DNA of 64,000 nucleotides from contig SCQF01000041.1 of the NCBI GenBank assembly GCA_004321905.1, positions 1 to 64,000 on the forward strand, in the 5' to 3' direction. A program made the position numbers and the translations under genes. This document shows, in pieces, positions 16,137 to 23,827 of the stretch. How positions within the stretch are numbered: position 1 is the stretch's first letter; each line of letters starts with the position of its first letter. Origin of the DNA: Verrucomicrobiota bacterium. GTDB taxonomy: Bacteria > Verrucomicrobiota > Kiritimatiellia > CAIQIC01. Under the pieces are notes generated by a model. That model made no database searches, had not been told where the DNA came from, and saw only the letters and a list, made by a program, of their open reading frames with translations.

Positions 16137-17486
16137 ATGCCCGTTGCGCTGCCCATCCAAAAGATCGTCAAGCGCGACGGTAACGTGGCGGCCTATGACC
16201 GGGAACGCATCACGACCGCCATTTTCAAGGCGGCGGCGTCCCTCGGCGGACAGGATCGCGCGCGCGCGGCGCGGTTGGCCGCGGACGTGGAACAGGCGCT
16301 CGTGGCCAGCTACGGCGTGGGCGCGCTGCCGACCGTCGAGGAAATTCAGGACGTGGTGGAGGCCGTACTCATCAAGCATGGCCACGTCCGCACCGCGCGG
16401 GCCTATATCATCTACCGCCATGAACGCGCTCAAGCACGGGCCCTGCGCACGCAACAGCCGCTCGAAGCCACCGACAACATCCCGTACAAAAAAATCTACG
16501 AGGTCCTGCGCTGGAACATGGATCACGGCTGCGAAACCATCGCCGGCGTGAATCACATTATCGCAGAACATCGCTTCACCGACCTTATCCACGACAGCAA
16601 CCAACGCTATGACGATGAAATCGCCGGCGGTGCGCAGCTCGTGCTGCAGCGGATGCCGGCGGTGCGCATCGTCATCATTGCGGGGCCGTCGTCCTCCGGC
16701 AAAACCACGACCACCATCAAGCTGAGCGAGCACCTTCGCCGCGCCGGCCTGGAGTTGGTCGCACTAACGGTGGATAATTATTTTTTTGACCTCGAACTTC
16801 ATCCGCGCGATGAATTCGGCGACTACGACTATGAGACGCCACAGGCGCTTGATCTGAAGCTGATCAACGAGCACTTGGTGCGCCTGCTCGCCGGCGAGAC
16901 GGTGCGTGCGCCGCACTATGACTTCAAAACCGGCCAGCGCACGCTCAATGTCCACGCGCTGCGCCTCGCGCCCCACCAGCTTCTCCTGATCGACAGCCTG
17001 CATGGCCTCTACGACGACATGACCCGTGCAATTCCGGCGGAGAAAAAATTCCGGTTCTACATCGAAACACTCGGTCAACTCCGCAACGCCGGCGGTGACT
17101 TCATGCGCTGGGCTGACAATCGGTTGTTGCGCCGCATGCTGCGCGATGCGTGGCACCGGAGTCTCCAACCCTTGGACACGCTCGCCCACTGGCACTACGT
17201 CCGCCGGAGTGAGTTGCGGCACATCATCCCCTTCATCGGCAACGTGGACTATGTGGTCAACAGTGCATTGCCCTATGAATTGCCCATCCTCAAAGCACGA
17301 CTCTTCAAGTTTTTCCCCGAGGCCATGACCACGTTTCGAGATAACGCCAAGCGACAGGATGCCTTCATTCGCGCCAAACGCGTTGCTGAATTTCTGGAGC
17401 CGCTGACCGCCATCGCCGATGACTCCGCCGTGCCACGCAACGCGCTCCTGCGCGAATTCGTCGGCGGCAGCGAATATAAATATTAA
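16137..17486 (+). CDS. ATP-cone / uridine-kinase-like P-loop kinase fusion
   Basis: 449 aa. Residues ~7-100 form an ATP-cone (IVKRDGNVAAYDRERITTAI ... HGHVRTARAYIIYRHERA), the allosteric nucleotide-sensing domain best known from ribonucleotide reductase. Residues ~175-400 are a PRK/uridine-kinase fold with Walker A GPSSSGKTTTT, a TVDNYF substrate-lid motif and LLIDSLHGLYDD (Walker B area). Such fusions occur in several bacterial groups. I infer a nucleoside-type kinase under nucleotide control; the actual substrate is unproven. It starts 12 bp after rpoD. Confidence 0.8.
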   Translation: MPVALPIQKIVKRDGNVAAYDRERITTAIFKAAASLGGQDRARAARLAADVEQALVASYGVGALPTVEEIQDVVEAVLIKHGHVRTARAYIIYRHERAQARALRTQQPLEATDNIPYKKIYEVLRWNMDHGCETIAGVNHIIAEHRFTDLIHDSNQRYDDEIAGGAQLVLQRMPAVRIVIIAGPSSSGKTTTTIKLSEHLRRAGLELVALTVDNYFFDLELHPRDEFGDYDYETPQALDLKLINEHLVRLLAGETVRAPHYDFKTGQRTLNVHALRLAPHQLLLIDSLHGLYDDMTRAIPAEKKFRFYIETLGQLRNAGGDFMRWADNRLLRRMLRDAWHRSLQPLDTLAHWHYVRRSELRHIIPFIGNVDYVVNSALPYELPILKARLFKFFPEAMTTFRDNAKRQDAFIRAKRVAEFLEPLTAIADDSAVPRNALLREFVGGSEYKY

Positions 17487-17506
17487 ACACAAGCCAAGGA
17501 AAACGC

Positions 17507-19066
17507 ATGGACGCCCTTTCACTACCCGAACTATTCCGACGCAACCTCGTCCAATTTGCCGATAAGCCGGCGATTCATTTTGCGGGGAAAACGCTGACGT
17601 TCACCGAATTCGACCGGCTGAGCGACCGTGTGGCGGCGGCGCTGGCGGCACGCGGTATCGGCAAGGGCGATCGCATCGGTCTCTATTGTCCGAACGCGGA
17701 CGCGTTTCCCGTCGCTTACTTTGGGATCATCAAGGCCGGCGCAACGGTGGTGCCGATCAATTTGCTGCTCAACCCCAAGGAGGTGGCCTTCATCTTGAAC
17801 GATGCGGGCGCACGGGCGCTAATTTATCACGAAGCTTTTGCGCCCGCGGTCACCGCGTTTCGCGGCTCCGTGGCCAGCCTTGAATTCGCCGCCTCCATCG
17901 GCGCGACGAATCCGCTCAACGACTTGCCTTTTGCGGCACTCACGCATCACGCATCACTCATTACTCATCACGCTCTAAATCCGGCGGAAGACCTCGTCGC
18001 CATTATCTATACCTCCGGTACGACGGGCCGCCCCAAAGGGGCGATGTTGACGCACCGCAATCTGTTCTTCAACACGCGGAGCGTGCAACAGGCGCTCCAA
18101 ATGCAACCGGGACAGGAAACGCTCATTACCGTGTTGCCCATGTTCCACGCCTTCGCCGCGACCGTCTGTATGCTCACGCCCTTGCTCTACGGCAACACCA
18201 TCGTGCCGCTTCCCAAATTCGATCCGGTGCTCGTCGCCGACACCATCGCCGCGACGCGCGCCACGCTGTTCTGCGGCGTACCAAGCATGTTCACCAGCCT
18301 GCTGCGTTTGCCGGATATCCACCTGCCCAAATTTGCCACTATGCGTTTCGCCGCTTCGGGTGGCGCGGCGCTGCCGGTCGAGGTGCTCATGCAATTTGAG
18401 AAAAAATTTGGCAAAACCATCTACGAAGGCGATGGCCCCACCGAATGTTCCCCGGTGACGTGCGTCAACCCCATCGGTGGACGCACCAAGCCCGGTACGG
18501 TTGGCCTGCCTGTGCCCTTCGTCGAAATGAAAATCATGGATGACCACGGCGGCGAACTACCGCGCGGCCAAATCGGCGAAATCTGCGTGCGCGGCCCGAA
18601 CGTGATGAAGGGCTACTGGAAATTGCCCGCCGAAACCCGCGAGGCGTTTTTCGGCGAATGGTTCCGCACCGGCGATCTCGGCACTGAAGACGCCGACGGT
18701 TATTTTTCCATCGTGGACCGCAAAAAAGACATGATCATCGTCAACGGCATGAACGTCTATCCGCGGATCATCGAAGAAATTCTCTATCAGCACCCCGCGG
18801 TGCGCGAAGCCGCGGTGGTCGGTGAGCCGGACGAGTTACATGGCGAAATACCCGTCGCGTTCGTCGCGCTCAAGGAAAACACCGTTGCCACCGCCGCCGA
18901 AATTCGCGCGTTTTGCCGCGAGCAGCTCGGCCGCCACGAAATCCCGCGCAAAGTTTTCTTCAAATCTGAACTGCCGAAGAACGCCGCCGGGAAAATTCTG
19001 AAGCGCGAACTGCGCCGCGCCGGCGAAATCGAACGCGGCGTAGATAGCCGCGTTCCCGAAGCATAA
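17507..19066 (+). CDS. Long-chain fatty-acid-CoA ligase (AMP-forming)
   Basis: 519 aa of the ANL adenylating superfamily, activating a fatty acid as acyl-AMP then acyl-CoA. Visible motifs: P-loop IYTSGTTGRPKGAMLTHRNL, YEGDGPTECSPV (A5 region, YGxTE-like), GEWFRTGDLG (A7), DRKKDMIIVNGMNVYPRIIE (hinge A8) and the catalytic Lys near the C-terminus (KNAAGKILKREL). Residues ~144-156 (LTHHASLITHHAL) are encoded by a heptanucleotide repeat and look like an insertion just before the P-loop strand. The ATG is 20 bp after the kinase stop. Confidence 0.92.
   Translation: MDALSLPELFRRNLVQFADKPAIHFAGKTLTFTEFDRLSDRVAAALAARGIGKGDRIGLYCPNADAFPVAYFGIIKAGATVVPINLLLNPKEVAFILNDAGARALIYHEAFAPAVTAFRGSVASLEFAASIGATNPLNDLPFAALTHHASLITHHALNPAEDLVAIIYTSGTTGRPKGAMLTHRNLFFNTRSVQQALQMQPGQETLITVLPMFHAFAATVCMLTPLLYGNTIVPLPKFDPVLVADTIAATRATLFCGVPSMFTSLLRLPDIHLPKFATMRFAASGGAALPVEVLMQFEKKFGKTIYEGDGPTECSPVTCVNPIGGRTKPGTVGLPVPFVEMKIMDDHGGELPRGQIGEICVRGPNVMKGYWKLPAETREAFFGEWFRTGDLGTEDADGYFSIVDRKKDMIIVNGMNVYPRIIEEILYQHPAVREAAVVGEPDELHGEIPVAFVALKENTVATAAEIRAFCREQLGRHEIPRKVFFKSELPKNAAGKILKRELRRAGEIERGVDSRVPEA
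17938..17972. repeat. Heptanucleotide repeat inside the acyl-CoA ligase gene
   Basis: Five consecutive 7-mers: ACTCACG, CATCACG, CATCACT, CATTACT, CATCACG. Because 7 is not a multiple of 3 the translation (LTHHASLITHH) rotates through frames without a stop. Confidence 0.85.
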
Positions 19067-19095
19067 GTTTTCCAATTGTTGCAGCGCTGGGCGGT

Positions 19096-19482
19096 GTGAA
19101 GGCGTGGTGGTGCGGCAGTGACGTCATGGCCCGGATCAGGCTGCTCGTCGTCGCCGGTGTGGTGAAAAGCTTCCCCTTCGACTTTGCCACCCGGGTGTTC
19201 GAGCTGCGTTTCGTCCCCGATTTGTCCAAGGGTGAATCAGAAATCTTCGTACCCACGAAGCGCCACTTCCCGGACGGCTGCCGCCGGCTCGACAACGGAA
19301 TGGTGCCAGCCTTTGCACCAGCGTCAACCTCCGGCTTTCATGTCAGCACAAATCCGCATAAGATGCCGGCCACCGGCTTCCGGTGGGATGGGCCACGGAA
19401 CCGGGTGGTCGTTGGCGACCGGGGCCCGGCAGCGGGAGCAGCAATGCTCCAGACCGGCATGAGTGAACAGTATGAAATATAG
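19096..19482 (+). pseudogene. Possible remnant of a glycoside hydrolase C-terminal domain
   Basis: Open frame of 128 codons filling the ~400-bp gap before the next glycosidase. The piece SFPFDFATRVFELRFVPDLS followed by EIFVPTKRHFPDG has the beta-strand pattern of the C-terminal domain of GH5 endoglycosylceramidase-like enzymes (FxFDPxTxxFxLxYxPD ... TEIYVPxxHYPxG). No catalytic domain lies upstream and no convincing start exists, so I read it as a truncated relic. The remaining ~60 residues are not recognisable. No other gene is seen in this gap. Confidence 0.4.
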
Positions 19483-21709
19483 CTTTTTCGCATCGCAAGC
19501 ATTCGTGGCCAGCTTGATTTGGGCGGGCGAACAAAGCGCTTTGGGTGCTGGTGTGATTGGTCGCGCGGGAGCGTCGGTGGAGTGTGAAGCGGTTTCTTGG
19601 CGTAGCGCGGAATTCCTTTATTATGTTTTTGATTGGGGCGATGGCAACATCAGCGCCACCGCACGCGGCGCGGCGCATCGCAAGGTTTACGAGCAGCACC
19701 GGTTCGATAAACCTGGGAAGTATAATGTCACGTGGTCGGCGGTGACGATGTCCGGGCAGCGTTATCCCGGCAAGAAAATCGTTGTTGATATAACCGGTCC
19801 AGCGGTCGCGCCACCGGCCAACATCACAGCCACGGCAACCTTGACCTATCCGGCGGCAAAGCCAATGCCGAGCACGCCGCTTAGGACAACGCCACAGGAT
19901 GATGCTTTCGGTACGGCGTGGATCGGAAAGAAATACGATCGGCTCTATCGGTTTGACGAAGTCGTGCTGACGCCCGCTGCCGAAAAACCGTTTCCGGAAT
20001 ATTTCGCGGTGGAATACAGCGCGGATACGGGCCAGACTTGGCAGGAAATTCCCAGCGCGTGTTATGTGCATTTCCCGAATCCGCGCGGGAAACGGGTCCG
20101 CGTGCCCTTGCATGGCGTGACCGCCAACGCACTGCGCGTGGTCGCGAACCGGTTGCCGTGCGCCACGCAAGGTTATGGCCTGGAACTCGGCGCCTTTGAC
20201 GCCATCGGCAGCGAGCGATTGTTGTTCCAGTGTGATGGCGGAGCGCAATACAACGCGGCCTTTAACAACCTATGGCTGATTTTCGGTTCCGCCGAAAACG
20301 AAATTTATGCGGCCAGCCCGTGGTTCCCGACCGATTCGCCGGACTGCGGCGGCATGATGGGCACGGGCAGCACGATTTGGGCGTATTGGAACGCGCTCAA
20401 GCTTGGCTGGATCAACACGCGTTATCAAGCGTATTACGAAGACAGGCTCAATAGCTATCCGTTGGACGAGGAAGGGCGCATCGGTGTATCCGCGGGGCAA
20501 TGGCGGCATCTGGGGCACAGCCGGCATTATTCAGCACTGCCGATTTTTATTTCCGGCGTCGTGTACCACTTTCTATCGCACCGCGACCCGGCCCTTCTGG
20601 AACGCAAAGATAAAACAACCGGCCTGACACTGCTCGAAAAGGTGCGCAAGGTGATGCATTATCAACTGCACCAGATGCAGGGCGAGAGCGGTGTGCTGAC
20701 CATCACCGACCCGGAAAACGACGGCACCAGCACCGGTCTTTCGGACAACTACTGGGACGCTTGGCGGTTTGGCTATAAATCGGCCTATGAAAACGCCCTG
20801 TTCTATGACTCGCTGCTGAAAATGGCGATGCTTGAAGAATATCTGGGCGAAACGCGCGCGGCGAATGACTATCGTGCACTGGCCGGCAAGGTGCGTGAAC
20901 AGTTCAACCGCTTGTTCTGGGACGAAGCCAAAGGTCGCTACATCGCCACCATAGATCGGCTGGGCAACCGACACGATTACGGCTTCACCTTCGTCAATTT
21001 GGAAGCCATGGCCTATGGCGTGGTTCCAGAAGAACGTGGGCGGCGTATCCTGGCCTGGCTCGATGGGCAACGGATCATCGCGGGCGAAACCTCCACCGGC
21101 GCCGACATCTATCATTTCCGCATCGCCCCGCGCGCCAACACCGTGGCTGCGGAATCGGTGCAACCCACGTGGTGGGACAACTGGGCGATGGAAGTCGGCA
21201 AGGACCGGATGGGCGCGTACGGCATCCAACTGCAAAACGGCGGGACCATTTTCTATGTTTCCTATTTTGACCTGCTGGCGCGCCTCAAAGCCGCAGGGAT
21301 TGCCAACGCGATGCAACGCATGGATGTGATTGTCAACGAATTCGGCAAAGATCAACTCCGCCGGCAGTTGGGCAATCGTTTTGGCAGCACCCACGTTGTC
21401 GGGATCCTTCGTGAATTCCCCGAATCGGGTCTTGTACCGTTATTTTATCTGCATGGCATCCTGGGTATTCAGCCGGTCGCCGATGGCTTGGTCATCGCCC
21501 CACACCTGCCGGATGGTTGGTCGTTTGCTGAAGTCACCGAATATCACTATGCCGGCGAGGTGTATCAAATTCGTGTCGAGCGCAACGCCACGCAAGCACG
21601 TATATCCAAGGGCAACGGACGCATCACGTTGGTGGTGCCCGCCCAGCGTCCCCAGAAATTGCAACTGCTCAAGAGCGGGGAAAAACAACTCGTGAGTTAC
21701 CTGCCATGA
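19472..21709 (+). CDS. Exported (alpha/alpha)6-barrel glycoside hydrolase with N-terminal PKD-like domain
   Basis: 745 aa from ATG 19472 (an in-frame GTG lies at 19463). A short signal peptide precedes a PKD/Ig-like domain at ~30-110 (YVFDWGDGN ... FDKPGKYNVTWSAV). Residues ~250-700 look like a six-hairpin glycosidase: NNLWLIFGSAENEIYAASPW, SDNYWDAWRFGYKSAYENAL, FNRLFWDEAKGRYI, QPTWWDNWAMEVG and an end domain GLVIAPHLPDGWSFAEVTEY. The layout resembles GH63/GH78/GH116-type enzymes but I cannot fix the family. The stop overlaps the start of the next gene. Confidence 0.7.
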   Translation: MKYSFFASQAFVASLIWAGEQSALGAGVIGRAGASVECEAVSWRSAEFLYYVFDWGDGNISATARGAAHRKVYEQHRFDKPGKYNVTWSAVTMSGQRYPGKKIVVDITGPAVAPPANITATATLTYPAAKPMPSTPLRTTPQDDAFGTAWIGKKYDRLYRFDEVVLTPAAEKPFPEYFAVEYSADTGQTWQEIPSACYVHFPNPRGKRVRVPLHGVTANALRVVANRLPCATQGYGLELGAFDAIGSERLLFQCDGGAQYNAAFNNLWLIFGSAENEIYAASPWFPTDSPDCGGMMGTGSTIWAYWNALKLGWINTRYQAYYEDRLNSYPLDEEGRIGVSAGQWRHLGHSRHYSALPIFISGVVYHFLSHRDPALLERKDKTTGLTLLEKVRKVMHYQLHQMQGESGVLTITDPENDGTSTGLSDNYWDAWRFGYKSAYENALFYDSLLKMAMLEEYLGETRAANDYRALAGKVREQFNRLFWDEAKGRYIATIDRLGNRHDYGFTFVNLEAMAYGVVPEERGRRILAWLDGQRIIAGETSTGADIYHFRIAPRANTVAAESVQPTWWDNWAMEVGKDRMGAYGIQLQNGGTIFYVSYFDLLARLKAAGIANAMQRMDVIVNEFGKDQLRRQLGNRFGSTHVVGILREFPESGLVPLFYLHGILGIQPVADGLVIAPHLPDGWSFAEVTEYHYAGEVYQIRVERNATQARISKGNGRITLVVPAQRPQKLQLLKSGEKQLVSYLP

Positions 21710-22380
21710 AAAATATTTGGGCCATCATCGCGGTGAGCGCCTTGAGTCCTCTAGGGGGCTTGGCCCATCCAGCCACCAATGCGGTCTATGTGAACTATTT
21801 TTCTGGAACGACGGCCCCCGGTCGGTACCTCCGTTATCTGCACACCATCACTGCCGCCGCGCGCATGGCCCATCCCACCCAACCCGGTCGGCAAGCCATG
21901 CAATTGACGATCTGTTTTGAGCCTACCCAACTCAAGGCGGACCTTTTCTGGGATTTGTCGCCCATTTCTTGCAACCGCGTCCGGTTTCGCGTATGGAACC
22001 CCAACGCGCAAAAGTTACCCATCTATTTGAACGTAGCGATGAACGACGCCGACCATCGGGGCTACTTTCTGGCGCCGTTCCGGCAGCAAGCGCGACCCGG
22101 AACACCCCTCCGCCCGCGCTCGGCATATGCCGCCGATCCCTTGCCAACCTCCGCCGTAACCGGCAACGATGGCGGATGGATAACTTACGAGGCGCGGTTA
22201 CCCGCAGATATCGTCAGCCTTGGCCCCCAAGGCGAGACGCGTCCCACGGATGCCGAGTTACGCACACGCGCCTTCAGTCATTTGAGCATGTCGTTTCACG
22301 TCCGCAATAATTTCCCCGCCTTGGGCCGGCCGCTAACGCTGATTGTCGAGGGTCTCGAGTTATATTTAGATGCTCGTTAA
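21706..22380 (+). CDS. Secreted protein of unknown function coupled to the glycosidase
   Basis: 224 aa, ATG overlapping the previous stop (ATGA). A cleavable signal peptide (MKNIWAIIAVSALSPLGGLA) precedes a mostly beta-strand domain rich in aromatic and polar residues (VNYFSGTTAPGRYLRYLHTI, FRVWNPNAQKLPIYLNVAMN, LTLIVEGLELYLDAR). The pattern suggests a jelly-roll, possibly carbohydrate-binding, domain. The overlap implies stoichiometric production with the glycosidase. I recognise no family. Confidence 0.6.
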   Translation: MKNIWAIIAVSALSPLGGLAHPATNAVYVNYFSGTTAPGRYLRYLHTITAAARMAHPTQPGRQAMQLTICFEPTQLKADLFWDLSPISCNRVRFRVWNPNAQKLPIYLNVAMNDADHRGYFLAPFRQQARPGTPLRPRSAYAADPLPTSAVTGNDGGWITYEARLPADIVSLGPQGETRPTDAELRTRAFSHLSMSFHVRNNFPALGRPLTLIVEGLELYLDAR

Positions 22381-22442
22381 ACATCAGCCAGGACGCGTTC
22401 TCCGCGCGCTTGGAAAACCATCACGGACGGCTGCGCCCGATG

Positions 22443-23105
22443 TTACCGTGTGAGCAAGGGCAAGGCCGCAGCGAGGTCAGTGGCCGTCCAGTCGGCGCCG
22501 GCGGCGCGCAAGGTCTCCGCTGCAAACGTACTGGTGATGCCAAGACAACGACAACCCGCCGCCTTGCCCGCCTGTAAGCCGCTCGGCGCATCTTCCACGA
22601 CCAAACAATTCGGCGGCGGCACGCCCAACCTTTCCGCGGCCAGCAGAAAAATATCCGGGTGTGGCTTTTTGCGTCGAACGTCGGCGCCCGTGACGACGGC
22701 CTCGAACGAACTCTCCAGCAAGCGAATGGCGGCGAAATTACCATGCAGCTTGATCCGGTCGGCACTCGTGGCCACCGCCAGCTTCAACCCACGCACCTGC
22801 GCCGCCGCGATGAATGCATGCGTACCCGGCAACGGCTGCAATCGTCCGGGGATAATTTCCAAATAGATTTCGTAGGCGCGGGCTTTGTCCCGAACAGGTT
22901 GCCACGTGACCCCATATTTTTCCGCGACGCCGCCCAGGTAACGCTCTTCACCGGTACCAAGAAACGGACGAAAATCCTCCGGCATCGCCGGCACATTATA
23001 TTGCTCACGCAACATCAGGCACGCCGCCTCGGCCATCATTGCCTCGGAATCGCACAACACGCCATCCATGTCAAAAATAACGCCCAGCATCTTCATTTTT
23101 CTCAT
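22443..23105 (-). CDS. HAD-superfamily hydrolase, beta-phosphoglucomutase-like
   Basis: 220 aa from ATG 23105, whose ATGA overlaps the stop of lysE upstream; ATG 23096 (MKMLGVIF) is an alternative. All HAD motifs are present: FDMDGVLCDSE (nucleophile and acid Asp), VATSAD (motif II), RRKKPHPDIFLLAAERL (Lys) and LVVEDAPSGLQAGKAAG (motif IV). A helical cap between motifs I and II makes it the subclass I PGMB/phosphatase type. Likely a sugar-phosphate phosphatase or mutase. Confidence 0.88.
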   Translation of the reverse strand: MRKMKMLGVIFDMDGVLCDSEAMMAEAACLMLREQYNVPAMPEDFRPFLGTGEERYLGGVAEKYGVTWQPVRDKARAYEIYLEIIPGRLQPLPGTHAFIAAAQVRGLKLAVATSADRIKLHGNFAAIRLLESSFEAVVTGADVRRKKPHPDIFLLAAERLGVPPPNCLVVEDAPSGLQAGKAAGCRCLGITSTFAAETLRAAGADWTATDLAAALPLLTR

Positions 23106-23749
23106 TTCAACTTTACAATGCTCGTACCCAGAAAGTAGCCGCCCAAACACGCCAGCGCTGCGCCACACAGCATGAACAAAGCCACATAGATGCGCGGCGA
23201 CAAAATGCGCCGCCCCGATGCCACCGCCGCTGCGACGAAGCTATACCAGACGAGATCGGCGAGAATGTGGCCGGCATAAAACGCGCCCAACCCCACCACG
23301 CCGCGCTTGAGCGCCAGCGCCACGTAGTTCAATCCGACCGTCGCCCACCAGAGCGTCCAGTACGGATTGGCCAGCGAGGTCAGCATGCCGGTCAGCACCG
23401 GCCCGCGTACCGCCGCGCGCCGGTCGGGTGCCGTACCCAGCGCTTCCATCACTTCCATCCGCGCCATCACCAACATACGTAGGCCCAAGATGGCGAGCAG
23501 CAAACCACCGCTGACGCCCAGCGCACCCTGCACAACAGGCCGCGCGAGCCACAGCCCCAACCCAGCGATCACCGCCACCAGCAAAACGATTTCCAGCAAC
23601 GCATGACCGAGCACAATCAATGGCCCGGCCCAAAAGCCACGCCTGATCGTCTCGCCGACCGTCGCCGTCAATACCGGTCCCGGCGCCAGCGCACCCGAAA
23701 AGCCAACGACGAACGCCGTGCCGAAAAGGAAAAGTAAACTCGTATTCAC
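23102..23749 (-). CDS. LysE-family amino-acid exporter
   Basis: 215 aa from GTG 23749 (VNTSLLFLF); an upstream GTG would translate part of a palindrome doublet. Six hydrophobic helices, with the family motif FSGALAPGPVLTATVGETIR near the N-terminus and NPYWTLWWATVG in the middle. It is translationally coupled to the downstream HAD hydrolase. The substrate is not predictable. Confidence 0.85.
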   Translation of the reverse strand: MNTSLLFLFGTAFVVGFSGALAPGPVLTATVGETIRRGFWAGPLIVLGHALLEIVLLVAVIAGLGLWLARPVVQGALGVSGGLLLAILGLRMLVMARMEVMEALGTAPDRRAAVRGPVLTGMLTSLANPYWTLWWATVGLNYVALALKRGVVGLGAFYAGHILADLVWYSFVAAAVASGRRILSPRIYVALFMLCGAALACLGGYFLGTSIVKLK

Positions 23750-23768
23750 GCGCGAAAGCTTACACGGA

Positions 23769-23817
23769 TTTCCAAGGTTTGGAAATGACACGCACAGGTT
23801 TTTCCAAGCCTTGGAAA
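23769..23817. repeat. Palindrome doublet 9
   Basis: Centres at 23777 (G) and 23809 (C), 32 bp apart, between two co-directional minus-strand genes (hrpB and lysE). Confidence 0.95.
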
Positions 23818-23827
23818 CAGCGATTGT

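Noticed and set aside
19063-19085. TTTTCCAATTGTTGCAGC after the acyl-CoA ligase as a palindrome unit
   Set aside because: Only the left arm matches; no second arm or partner.
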